Assembly (NCBI GenBank): GCA_028692205.1
Contig: JAQUXV010000145.1
Span: forward strand, 1 to 6,829
Direction: 5' to 3'
Length of the DNA stretch: 6,829 nucleotides
DNA from: Eubacteriales bacterium
Lineage (GTDB): Bacteria; Bacillota_A; Clostridia; Christensenellales; Aristaeellaceae
Position numbers and translations under genes: made by a program. Shown here piece after piece: positions 1 to 5,859 of the stretch. Every line of letters begins with the position of its first letter. The stretch's first letter is position 1. The notes under the pieces were generated by a model that was not told the DNA's origin, ran no database searches, and saw nothing but the letters and a program-made list of their open reading frames with translations.

Positions 1-1016
1 GCCTTGGCGATAGCGCGGGTGCCGTCCGCGAAGTTTTCAAATTCGAAAACGCCCATGGGGCCGTTCCATACGACGGTACCCGCGTTTACGATTTCGTTGG
101 CGAAGATCACCTGAGTCTTGGGGCCGATATCCATGCCCTCGAAACCGTCAGGAATCTCCTGGCTGTGTACGGTGATGCGCATGGCGTCGTTGCTGAAGCT
201 GTCGCCCGCGATGTTGTCCACCGGCAGAAGGAGTTTGACGCCCTTGGCCTTCGCCTTGGCAAGAATATCCTTAGCAAGGTCAATTTTATCGGCTTCCAGA
301 AGGCTCTTGCCGATTCGGCCGCCCAGCGCCTTTTGGAAGGTGTAGCTCATGCCGCCGCCGATGATCAGCGTATCCACTTTATCCAACAGGTTGGTAATAA
401 CGCCGATCTTGTCGCCAACCTTCGCTCCGCCCAGAATGGCTACGAACGGACGCGCGGGATCTTCCAGCGCTTTACCCATCACGGAAAGTTCCTTGCCGAT
501 CAGGTAACCGGCAACCGCGGGATGCAGCAGGTGCGCGACGCCCTCGGTGGACGCATGCGCGCGGTGCGCGGTGCCGAACGCATCGTTAACATATACTTCC
601 GCCAGCGAGGCAAGCTGCTTGGCATATTCGGGGTCGTTCTTCTCCTCTTCGGCATGGAAGCGAACGTTTTCAAGCAGCATCACATCGCCGTCTTTCAATT
701 CACCGGCGAGCTTGTGCGCATCGGGGCCCACAACATCCTTGGCCAGCGGAACATCCTTGCCCAGCAGCTGGCTCAGGCGCTCGGCCACGGGCTTCAGGGA
801 GTATTTCATGTCGAATTTTCCCTTGGGACGGCCCAGATGAGAGCACAGAATGACACGGGCGCCGCGCTCAATCAGATACTTGATGGTCGGAAGCGCGCCA
901 CGGATGCGGTTTTCATCGGTAATTACACCGTTTTCATCCAACGGCACGTTAAAATCGCAGCGCACGAGCACTTTTTTCCCTTTGACCTGAATGTCCTCAA
1001 TGGTTTTCTTCGCCAT
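1..1016 (-). CDS. pgk: Phosphoglycerate kinase, C-terminus cut off by window edge
   Basis: Phosphoglycerate kinase is a cytosolic glycolytic enzyme that moves the acyl phosphate of 1,3-bisphosphoglycerate to ADP, giving ATP and 3-phosphoglycerate. My minus-strand translation begins [19 protein letters not shown] and carries the family signature [10 protein letters not shown] (residues 16-25), the substrate-binding SHLGRPKG (59-66), [19 protein letters not shown], and further on IIGGGM and [13 protein letters not shown]. It reaches WNGPMGVFE and stops at residue 338 because the window ends. The family is usually about 395 residues, so roughly 55-60 C-terminal residues, including the glycine-rich nucleotide-binding loop, are missing. 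The ATG at 1016 is supported by AAGGAG at 1025-1030, 8 nt upstream, and by the normal N-terminus of the family. It lies 61 bp downstream of cggR, so it is probably co-transcribed and repressed by CggR. No frameshift is seen. Confidence 0.97.
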   Translation of the reverse strand, partial: MAKKTIEDIQVKGKKVLVRCDFNVPLDENGVITDENRIRGALPTIKYLIERGARVILCSHLGRPKGKFDMKYSLKPVAERLSQLLGKDVPLAKDVVGPDAHKLAGELKDGDVMLLENVRFHAEEEKNDPEYAKQLASLAEVYVNDAFGTAHRAHASTEGVAHLLHPAVAGYLIGKELSVMGKALEDPARPFVAILGGAKVGDKIGVITNLLDKVDTLIIGGGMSYTFQKALGGRIGKSLLEADKIDLAKDILAKAKAKGVKLLLPVDNIAGDSFSNDAMRITVHSQEIPDGFEGMDIGPKTQVIFANEIVNAGTVVWNGPMGVFEFENFADGTRAIAK

Positions 1017-1051
1017 ACTGCACACTCCTTAGCGTTTGATAGTTCAAATCT

Positions 1052-1078
1052 ATTGCAAAGCCGATATCGGCAAGCAAT
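1052..1078 (-). promoter_or_regulatory. Nested dyad in the cggR–pgk junction
   Basis: A perfect 12-bp palindrome, GCCGATATCGGC (1060-1071), sits inside an outer inverted repeat ATTGC (1052-1056) / GCAAT (1074-1078), separated by AAA and AA. As RNA this could fold into a 5-bp outer stem, a small internal loop, and a 4-bp GCCG/CGGC stem with an AUAU loop. The outer arm touches the cggR stop codon and the structure ends about 20 nt before the pgk Shine-Dalgarno. No U-tract follows, so it is not a classical terminator. In Bacillus subtilis the cggR–gapA transcript is cleaved near the 3' end of cggR and a stem-loop protects the downstream product. A similar role here is an inference; a protein-binding site is the alternative. 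Confidence 0.45.
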
Positions 1079-2100
1079 CATTTCATGGCGAGCATTGCCC
1101 GGGCCGCGCCTTCGTCGGTTACCAGCATCGCCTGCGGGCGGCTCTTCATAACCGCGAGGATCGCCTCGGCCTTGCGCTTGCCCGCCGCCACGGCGAGCAT
1201 CGCACAGTTGGGTTTCAGCTTGCCCAGGTCGTGCGCCACGGTGGAAGCGGAAAACACTACGTTGCCCTCGCGGTCAAAATAACAGCCGTAAGCTTCGGCG
1301 ACCGCACCCCTGCGAAGCACATCCGCAAGCACATCCGGCGGCAGTTGCCGCTTTTTGCCCATGTCGTCCGCACGGCCGATGCCGTAAAGCACCACGTCCG
1401 CTCGCTGCAGAAGTTCCAGCGTTTCGGTAACCTCGCTCAGCTTCCGCAGCTCCGCCAGCGCCAGCTCGTCCAGCTGATCCGGCAGGTGCATCAGCCGATG
1501 ATGCCCGCCCAACCGCTTGGCAATCTCGGAGGCAATGGTATTGGCCTGCGTTTCCAGCGCACGCCCGATGCCACCCCGCGCAGGAACGACCATCACATTC
1601 ATCGGCGAACCGGCCGGCAGCGCAAGCGCCACTTCATGGATGGTCTGCCCGCCGGTGACCGCAAGCGTTGACCCGCTTTGCAGAAACGAGCGTAGCTTTG
1701 ATGCGGCAATTCGCCCTACCTCGCCCAATACATGCGGATCAGTATCGTAATCTCCGGGGGTTACATAAACCTTGGATACGTACAGCAGCTTGCTGAGCGC
1801 CGTTTCCAGCTTGGTGAGACCCCGCAAATCCCGGCTGAACCGCCTTGCGGACGGCAGAATCCCCGCCGCTTCGGGCGTCAGCGTCATGCCGGCGGCATCC
1901 AGTTCCACCAGCCCGCGCTCCCGCAGGATTGCCGCAACCGTGCGCACTTCGCGTTCCGGGAGGTTCAGGCGGGATGCGAGCATTCGCCTTCCCACCGGCT
2001 GCAGGGCGTCTATCCGTTCCAGTACCAGCGCCCGCCGTTCGATCTCCTGTGCCAGATCCGGCGCGATCTTCTGCATCAGGGAAAAATAATCGTCCTGCAT
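1078..2100 (-). CDS. cggR: Central glycolytic genes regulator CggR (SorC/DeoR-type repressor)
   Basis: This is a cytosolic DNA-binding repressor of lower-glycolysis genes. In Bacillus, fructose-1,6-bisphosphate weakens its binding. The protein is 340 residues, the length of B. subtilis CggR. Residues about 35-68 form a winged helix-turn-helix (GRRMLASRLNLPEREVRTVA, then ILRERGLVEL). Residues about 90-340 are the sugar-phosphate-binding SorC domain, with VTGGQTIHEVA (148-158), VVPARGGIG (171-179), VLYGIGRAD (237-245) and GCYFD (272-276). The loop reads TGGQT; my recollection is that Bacillus CggR has TGGTT, so the effector loop may differ slightly. The ATG at 2100 has GAGGTGA at 2107-2113, 6 nt upstream. 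The gene has its own promoter and a CggR-like operator just upstream, implying autorepression. It is followed by pgk rather than by gap. A related SorC regulator is possible, but the operator and the pgk neighbour favour CggR. Confidence 0.93.
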   Translation of the reverse strand: MQDDYFSLMQKIAPDLAQEIERRALVLERIDALQPVGRRMLASRLNLPEREVRTVAAILRERGLVELDAAGMTLTPEAAGILPSARRFSRDLRGLTKLETALSKLLYVSKVYVTPGDYDTDPHVLGEVGRIAASKLRSFLQSGSTLAVTGGQTIHEVALALPAGSPMNVMVVPARGGIGRALETQANTIASEIAKRLGGHHRLMHLPDQLDELALAELRKLSEVTETLELLQRADVVLYGIGRADDMGKKRQLPPDVLADVLRRGAVAEAYGCYFDREGNVVFSASTVAHDLGKLKPNCAMLAVAAGKRKAEAILAVMKSRPQAMLVTDEGAARAMLAMK

Positions 2101-2117
2101 CGTTCCTCACCTCAGTA

Positions 2118-2156
2118 CGGGACGAGTTTTGACCCGCATGGACGTTTTTCATCCCA
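2118..2156 (-). promoter_or_regulatory. Probable CggR operator (two tandem half-symmetric repeats)
   Basis: The published B. subtilis operator has the architecture CGGGAC-N6-TGTC-N4-CGGGAC-N6-TGTC. Reading the coding (minus) strand from 2156 to 2121 gives TGGGAT-N6-CGTC-N4-CGGGTC-N6-CGTC, with exactly the same spacings and 15 of 20 defined bases matching by my count. Because the repeats are nearly symmetric, the plus strand from 2118 to 2153 gives a comparable match (CGGGAC-N6-TGAC-N4-ATGGAC-N6-CATC). The site begins at about the predicted transcription start, 7 nt after the -10 box, and ends 5 nt before the cggR Shine-Dalgarno. This position fits repression by blocking transcription from the cggR promoter. 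The spacing match is seen in the sequence; binding by this CggR is inferred. Confidence 0.8.
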
Positions 2157-2162
2157 CGAAGA

Positions 2163-2191
2163 ATTATACAACATTTCGCATCGTCCCGCAA
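2163..2191 (-). promoter_or_regulatory. Sigma-A-type promoter for cggR–pgk
   Basis: On the minus strand, TTGCGG (2191-2186) stands 17 bp before a perfect TATAAT (2168-2163). The -35 box is weak (TTG kept), whereas the -10 box and the spacing are ideal. Transcription should start at about 2156, giving a leader of about 56 nt that contains the CggR-like operator and a good cggR ribosome binding site. A separate CGGGAC (2188-2183), identical to the CggR half-site, overlaps the -35 box. Confidence 0.8.
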
Positions 2192-2453
2192 TGCCTATTT
2201 TGATAATTTCTTCACAATTTCATTACGCTGTCTTTACCTTTTCATGCTACAGCATTTGGGGTTCCACAGGGTTCTTGCCGACCCGCTATCGGCTGGCCCC
2301 GGCAAAGGAAGAGGTTGCGGTATCCGCTTTCCGGCGATGGCGGAAGCCACGTTCGTCTTTCACTTGTTTACCATCGTTTCGGGAGTCCGACTTGTTTCGC
2401 AATACAGCGCCTGCGCATTGCTACGCGGGCGCTGTAATCATCCGTTTGCGATT
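2192..2453. other. Gap between thiI and the cggR promoter, with several short hairpins; unidentified
   Basis: No convincing gene is seen in this stretch. Besides the strong hairpin listed separately, possible stems are TTGCCG/CGGCAA (2275-2280 with 2300-2305), GCGG/CCGC (2317-2320 with 2324-2327), and GCTTTCCG/CGGAAGC with one bulged T (2326-2333 with 2341-2347, loop GCGATGG). An 8-bp direct repeat ACTTGTTT occurs at 2362 and 2390, and ATGCT/AGCAT forms a small dyad at 2244-2255. The minus strand has no U-tract, so thiI seems to lack a classical intrinsic terminator here. A plus-strand reading frame of 71 codons (2244-2459) has no ribosome binding site and no family resemblance I recognise. 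A structured RNA, a palindromic intergenic repeat or a decayed sequence are all possible. I could not match it to any riboswitch, 6S RNA, SRP RNA, tmRNA or RNase P RNA. Confidence 0.4.
2403..2436. repeat. Strong inverted repeat about 17 bp after the thiI stop codon
   Basis: TACAGCGCC (2403-2411) and GGCGCTGTA (2428-2436) form a perfect 9-bp stem. On the plus strand it extends by a T-G wobble and GCG/CGC to about 13 pairs with an 8-nt loop. On the minus strand the extension is broken by one A/C mismatch. No T-run follows on either strand, so it is not a standard rho-independent terminator. Its place just after thiI suggests a 3'-end-stabilising or rho-assisted structure for the thiI transcript. 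The better pairing on the plus strand leaves open a transcript running the other way. Confidence 0.6.
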
Positions 2454-3599
2454 TTATAGCTGTACGATTTCCTCGCCCGCCATAGCCTGATCCATCAGCG
2501 CCTCAGAGTCCAGCTTCGCCTCGCCCTCCAGAATGATCTCCATTTTGGGCTTGGTAGCCGGGTGGCGCGGCGTAAAGATGGTGCAACAGTCCTCAAAAGG
2601 CAGGGAGGAAGTCTCGAACGTGCCGATTTTTTCCGCCACATCGATAATCTCCTGCTTGTCAAAGCCGATCAGCGGCCGGAACACCGGCAGCTCCGCGACG
2701 GCGTCGGTACATTGCAGGGCATGCATGGTCTGGCTGGCCACCTGCCCGATGCTTTCTCCCGTCACCAGCGCCTGTGCGCGCTCCGCATAGGCGACCCGGT
2801 TGGCAAGGCGCATCATATACCGCCGCATAATGACGGTGGTGTAATCCGGGTGGCACTTTTCGTGTATCTGCATCTGGATATCGGTAAAAGGCACCAGATG
2901 CACGCGCAGGCCGCAAAGGCTCTCGCTCAGGATGCTTCCGAGCTTCAGTACCTTATCCTTTGCGCGCTCGCTGGTGTAAGGCGGCGAAAGGAAATGCACG
3001 GCGCTCATGGTTACGCCGCGTTTCGCGATCATCCAACCGGCCACGGGACTGTCGATGCCGCCGGAAAGCAGGAAAGTCGCTCGGCCGTTGGTGCCCACCG
3101 GCATTCCGCCCACCGCGAGAATCGGCTTGGTGTAAAGGTAAGCCTTGTCCCGAATTTCCACGCTCAACACGGTTTGCGGCTTATGTACATCCACCGTCAA
3201 AGACGGCAGATGCTCCAGCAGGTAGTGCCCGATTTCGGCGTTGATCGCGGGCGAATCCATGGGATACCGCTTGTCACTACGCCGCGCTTCCACCTTGAAA
3301 GTGCCGCTGACGCCGCGCATCAGTTCCATCGCCGTATCCATAACAGCCTGAAAATCTTCCTTGGGCAATTCTACGGCGCGGCAGACGCTGTGTACGCCAA
3401 ACACCTTGGTCAGTCGCTGAATCGCTTCGTCCACATCGGTCACGTCGCTCACATACACACGGCTGTCGCTGAGCCATACGCGCCCGTTAACCGCCTTCGC
3501 GGCCTGTTTCACGCGTTCCACCAGCATCCTGAGGAAATACGGGCGGTTTAGCCCTTTGAGATAAATCTCGGAAAAGCGCACCTGAAGCACTTCACGCAA
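2454..3599 (-). CDS. thiI: tRNA 4-thiouridine synthase ThiI (no rhodanese domain)
   Basis: ThiI adenylates uridine 8 of tRNA and replaces its oxygen with sulfur to make 4-thiouridine. In some bacteria it also passes sulfur toward the thiazole of thiamine. The 381-residue protein has a ferredoxin-like N-terminus, a THUMP RNA-binding region (about 55-165), then an ATP-pyrophosphatase domain with the PP-loop SGGIDS (179-184), GESIGQVASQT (281-291) and a DCCTIF cysteine pair (C338, C339), one probably the sulfur-carrying cysteine. It ends without the C-terminal rhodanese domain of the roughly 480-residue E. coli enzyme, as in the short Bacillus type, so persulfide probably comes directly from the adjacent desulfurase. 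The start is TTG at 3599: the N-terminus REVLQVRFSEIYLKGLNRPYF aligns with the family start, and AAGGAG lies at 3610-3615. It follows the desulfurase by 18 bp. Ends with TAA. Confidence 0.96.
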   Translation of the reverse strand: MREVLQVRFSEIYLKGLNRPYFLRMLVERVKQAAKAVNGRVWLSDSRVYVSDVTDVDEAIQRLTKVFGVHSVCRAVELPKEDFQAVMDTAMELMRGVSGTFKVEARRSDKRYPMDSPAINAEIGHYLLEHLPSLTVDVHKPQTVLSVEIRDKAYLYTKPILAVGGMPVGTNGRATFLLSGGIDSPVAGWMIAKRGVTMSAVHFLSPPYTSERAKDKVLKLGSILSESLCGLRVHLVPFTDIQMQIHEKCHPDYTTVIMRRYMMRLANRVAYAERAQALVTGESIGQVASQTMHALQCTDAVAELPVFRPLIGFDKQEIIDVAEKIGTFETSSLPFEDCCTIFTPRHPATKPKMEIILEGEAKLDSEALMDQAMAGEEIVQL

Positions 3600-3609
3600 A
3601 GCAATCGTT

Positions 3610-3615
3610 CTCCTT
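3610..3615 (-). promoter_or_regulatory. Ribosome binding site setting the thiI TTG start
   Basis: AAGGAG on the minus strand lies 10 nt before the TTG at 3599. No ATG or GTG is in frame at this position. An in-frame ATT at 3605 would be closer (4 nt) but is a very rare start codon. The family N-terminus favours TTG. The slightly long spacing plus TTG suggests modest ThiI output relative to its neighbours. Confidence 0.7.
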
Positions 3616-3617
3616 GT

Positions 3618-4778
3618 TTATCGGCGCGTAAACCGCGCCAGAATAGCATATTGTTTCGCAATCTGTTCGACCGCGTAGCGAATCTCTTCTTCCGTATTGT
3701 CCACCGAGAAGCTCAGGCGGACAGCGCTGTCGATCACCGCGGGCGGAATCCCCATGGCGGTCAGCACATCCGAGCGCTTGCTTTTATGGCTGGAACATGC
3801 CGAACCGGTGCCCGTATAAACACCCGTGGCTTCCAACGCATGCACCATCGTTTCGGCTCGCACGGGCGGGAAAGACGCGTACAGGATGTGCGGCGCGCTG
3901 TCGGGTTCCTCGACACCGGGGCCGAGAATACGAAAGCCCGGTATCTGTTCCGCCAGTGTTTCTACGGCAACGCGTTTCAACGCGGATAGCTTTGCCTGCG
4001 TTTCCCCAATTGCCGGATACCGCGTCACCGCCGCCGCGAAACCCGCAATCGCCGCCGTATTCTCGGTGCCGGATCGCAGCCCGTTTTGCTGGCCGCCGCC
4101 GAACAACTGCGGATGCAGGCGGTGCTTATCCTGTACCATCAACGCGCCGACGCCCTTGGGCCCGTGTATTTTGTGCGCGCTGACCGCGTAGCTTTGCACA
4201 TTCAGCTTTCGCAGGGAAAACGGCACGCGCAGAAACCCCTGCACGCCATCCACATGGATGGCGGCCTGCGGCGCAAGCTCATCGCGAAGCGCAACCACCT
4301 TTTCCAGCGGCATAATGACGCCGGTTTCGTTGCAAACCTGCATTACGCAGATCAATTTCACTTCCGGGTTCAACCTTTCCCGGAACTTTTCCAAATCCAG
4401 CGAACCCCGCGCATCCAATGGAATTTCCCTCGCCGTGCAGCCGTAGCGCGAAGCCGCTTCCAGACAGGCGTTTTTTACCGCGGGATGCTCCGCGGCGCTG
4501 TATAAAACCGCCGATGATCCGCGTACTTCCGCGAGGTACCCCAGAATCGCCAGATTGTCGCTTTCCGTACCGCCGGAGGTGAAAACCACATTCTCGGGAT
4601 TCGCATCCACCGCCGCGGCAATCGCCCCGCGCGCCTTCTCCAGCGCGCGTTCGGCTTGCACCGCATGCGCGTACAGTGCGGAAGGGTTATAATACTCCTC
4701 CCGCATGGCTTTGGTTACCGCCTCAACAGCCGCCTCGCACGGCTTTGTCGTCGCGCTGTTATCCAGATATACTTGCAT
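3618..4778 (-). CDS. Cysteine desulfurase (IscS/NifS family, probable ThiI partner)
   Basis: This cytosolic PLP enzyme converts L-cysteine to alanine and holds the sulfur as a cysteine persulfide for transfer. The 386-residue protein starts with the family hallmark MQVYLDNSATT and contains TSGGTESDN (67-75), AEHPA with the cofactor-stacking histidine H98, NETG (150-153), HVDGVQG with D177 and Q180, SAHKIHGPKG with the PLP lysine K203, and RSGTEN (235-240). The catalytic cysteine is C328 in TGTGSACSSHKSK; this SACSS-type loop is seen in Firmicute desulfurases encoded next to ThiI, such as B. subtilis NifZ. It precedes thiI by 18 bp, so ThiI is the likely acceptor; no iscU, mnmA or suf gene is nearby. 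The ATG at 4778 lies 7 bp after the stop of the upstream gene with only a weak Shine-Dalgarno, suggesting translational coupling. Full length, no defect seen. An extra housekeeping role in Fe-S assembly cannot be excluded. Confidence 0.95.
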   Translation of the reverse strand: MQVYLDNSATTKPCEAAVEAVTKAMREEYYNPSALYAHAVQAERALEKARGAIAAAVDANPENVVFTSGGTESDNLAILGYLAEVRGSSAVLYSAAEHPAVKNACLEAASRYGCTAREIPLDARGSLDLEKFRERLNPEVKLICVMQVCNETGVIMPLEKVVALRDELAPQAAIHVDGVQGFLRVPFSLRKLNVQSYAVSAHKIHGPKGVGALMVQDKHRLHPQLFGGGQQNGLRSGTENTAAIAGFAAAVTRYPAIGETQAKLSALKRVAVETLAEQIPGFRILGPGVEEPDSAPHILYASFPPVRAETMVHALEATGVYTGTGSACSSHKSKRSDVLTAMGIPPAVIDSAVRLSFSVDNTEEEIRYAVEQIAKQYAILARFTRR

Positions 4779-4785
4779 GTTTCAA

Positions 4786-5316
4786 TCAGTCCCGATAAAC
4801 GCCATGCGGCAAATATTTTTTAATCATGTCGACCATTTCAGACGAGGGTTCCATCACGATCATGGTGCGGTCGCTCCCCTTCTGATAATAAAAATAGTAC
4901 AACGTCGCGCCCCGGTTCAGAAACCAGTTTTTCCGCTTCAGGCCGGGCATGTTGATCAGCTTGCGGAAGCCCTCGGTCGCCACAGGGCCGAAAGCCTCCA
5001 CGTTTTTAACGCGCATGGTGCCCAGGTTTTTACGTTTCTGGTTGTTGAACACCTGCGCAAAATCCAGGTCGCCGTTTGTGAAGGTGTATTCATATTCCGT
5101 ACGTAAATGATCCTTATACAGGAACGTAAGCACCGCCGTCCCGCAAAAGAACACCGTAATCACCAAAAGCATTACGGAAAACGACGTGAAGATGCTCGTA
5201 AGCGCCCAGAACCCAATCAGCGCAAAAAGCACCATCACAACGTTTGCGACGTAGAACAGCATTTCCTGAAGCGTACGATTTCGCCGTATTACGACCTCTT
5301 CCATAAAATGATCCAT
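4786..5316 (-). CDS. Small two-helix membrane protein of unknown function (resembles DUF6106)
   Basis: The function is unknown. The 176-residue protein has a short charged N-terminus (about 1-18), two hydrophobic helices (about 20-43 and 47-67), and a cytosolic C-terminal domain of about 110 residues. That domain has a strand-rich pattern (TEYEYTFTNGDLDFAQVFNNQ, then KRKNLGTMRVKNVEAFG) and ends in MIVMEPSSEMVDMIKKYLPHG. The layout and the YEYTFTNGDLD motif recall the DUF6106 proteins of Clostridia; this assignment is from memory and not searched. The ATG at 5316 has GGAGGG 6 nt upstream. The gene is 31 bp after the PAP2-like gene and 7 bp before the desulfurase, so it is translated from the same message. 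There are no catalytic motifs; a PH-like scaffold or membrane sensor is a guess from the strand pattern. Confidence 0.85.
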   Translation of the reverse strand: MDHFMEEVVIRRNRTLQEMLFYVANVVMVLFALIGFWALTSIFTSFSVMLLVITVFFCGTAVLTFLYKDHLRTEYEYTFTNGDLDFAQVFNNQKRKNLGTMRVKNVEAFGPVATEGFRKLINMPGLKRKNWFLNRGATLYYFYYQKGSDRTMIVMEPSSEMVDMIKKYLPHGVYRD

Positions 5317-5347
5317 GATGCGCCCTCCATATCCATATCATTCCGAT

Positions 5348-5809
5348 TCAATAAAACAAAAACCAGAGATAGACCATCGATGTACACAGCCCGACCACAA
5401 ACCCGCCCAACACTTCGAAGGGAGTGTGCCCAACCAGTTCTTTCAACTGTTCGTCCGAAATACGCTTGCCGTTAATCAGCACATCTTTCAGAATCTGGTT
5501 AATCACCGTCGCCTGCGTGCCTGTCTCCCGCCGGACGCCCGTCGCATCGTACATGACAATAAACGCAAATACAAGGCAAACGGCAAAAACCGCGGTATCA
5601 AAACCGCTTATCGCCCCGACCGTGATTGAGAGCGCCACCACCATGGCGGTATGCGAACTGGGCATTCCACCGGAGCCGACAAACCGGCTCCAATCCCACA
5701 CATGCTCCACCCGATAATACAGCGGTATCTTCAAGGACTGCGCGATAAACCAGGATATCAGTGAGCAGATAACCCCATGGTTCAGCAAAATTCCGCTAAT
5801 GGAATGCAA
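5348..5809 (-). CDS. Divergent PAP2 family membrane protein (DUF212, YuiD-like)
   Basis: This is a 153-residue integral membrane protein of the divergent PAP2 family, whose substrate is not established. Hydrophobic stretches lie at about 5-26, 55-70, 72-88 and 132-152. Three motifs fit the family: GSGGMPSSHTA (45-55), comparable to the PSGH phosphatase motif; DATGVRRETG (88-97); and GHTPFEVLGG (127-136), with a histidine that could match the catalytic one. The usual first PAP2 motif (K-x6-RP) is not evident. The start is TTG at 5809, chosen because AAGGAGG lies 8 nt upstream and no other ATG or GTG fits. It directly follows ispA (31 bp), a pairing I recall from other clostridia. A role in recycling prenyl or undecaprenyl phosphates is plausible but inferred. 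Confidence 0.92.
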   Translation of the reverse strand: MHSISGILLNHGVICSLISWFIAQSLKIPLYYRVEHVWDWSRFVGSGGMPSSHTAMVVALSITVGAISGFDTAVFAVCLVFAFIVMYDATGVRRETGTQATVINQILKDVLINGKRISDEQLKELVGHTPFEVLGGFVVGLCTSMVYLWFLFY

Positions 5810-5817
5810 AATGCGTT

Positions 5818-5824
5818 CCTCCTT
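5818..5824 (-). promoter_or_regulatory. Ribosome binding site setting the PAP2-like TTG start
   Basis: A perfect AAGGAGG on the minus strand lies 8 nt before the TTG at 5809. The only other in-frame candidate close by is ATT at 5812. The strength of this site offsets the weak start codon. Confidence 0.8.
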
Positions 5825-5829
5825 ATCGT

Positions 5830-5859
5830 GCGACCGTCGCTCAGCTGACGCGCGTCAGC
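5830..5859. repeat. Two adjacent palindromes at the ispA–PAP2 junction
   Basis: GCTGACGCGCGTCAGC (5844-5859) is a perfect 16-bp palindrome covering the last codons of ispA up to its stop. Immediately downstream in the transcript, GCGACCGTCGC (5830-5840) is an 11-bp inverted repeat with one central base. The first could form a 6-bp RNA stem with a GCGC tetraloop. No U-tract follows and the PAP2 ribosome binding site comes 6 nt later, so transcription termination is unlikely. An mRNA-processing or translation-tuning role is possible; chance in GC-rich DNA is the alternative. Confidence 0.5.

Noticed and set aside
165..1151. Long plus-strand reading frame (328 codons) opposite pgk
   Set aside because: It is the antisense of a clear pgk gene and has no family motif; long antisense frames are expected in GC-rich coding DNA.
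2280..2360. Tiny minus-strand GTG frame of about 25 codons starting near 2363
   Set aside because: There is no clear Shine-Dalgarno, the peptide resembles nothing I know, and it ends within the hairpin-rich area; likely chance.
2403..2436. Classical rho-independent terminator for thiI
   Set aside because: The hairpin is strong but no T-run follows on the minus strand, so I list it only as an inverted repeat.
2192..2453. Known riboswitch, T-box, 6S, SRP, tmRNA or RNase P RNA
   Set aside because: I looked for the conserved cores of these classes as I remember them and found none. A covariance search would be needed to exclude them fully.
1732..2490. Plus-strand reading frame (252 codons) across cggR and the gap, and the 71-codon frame at 2244-2459 within the gap
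   Set aside because: The first overlaps cggR on the opposite strand and runs across its promoter and operator; neither has a ribosome binding site or a recognised family. Composition is arginine- and serine-rich, as in shadow frames.
2562..3551. Plus-strand frame of 329 codons opposite thiI
   Set aside because: It is the antisense of thiI; histidine- and arginine-rich composition without motifs is typical of a shadow.
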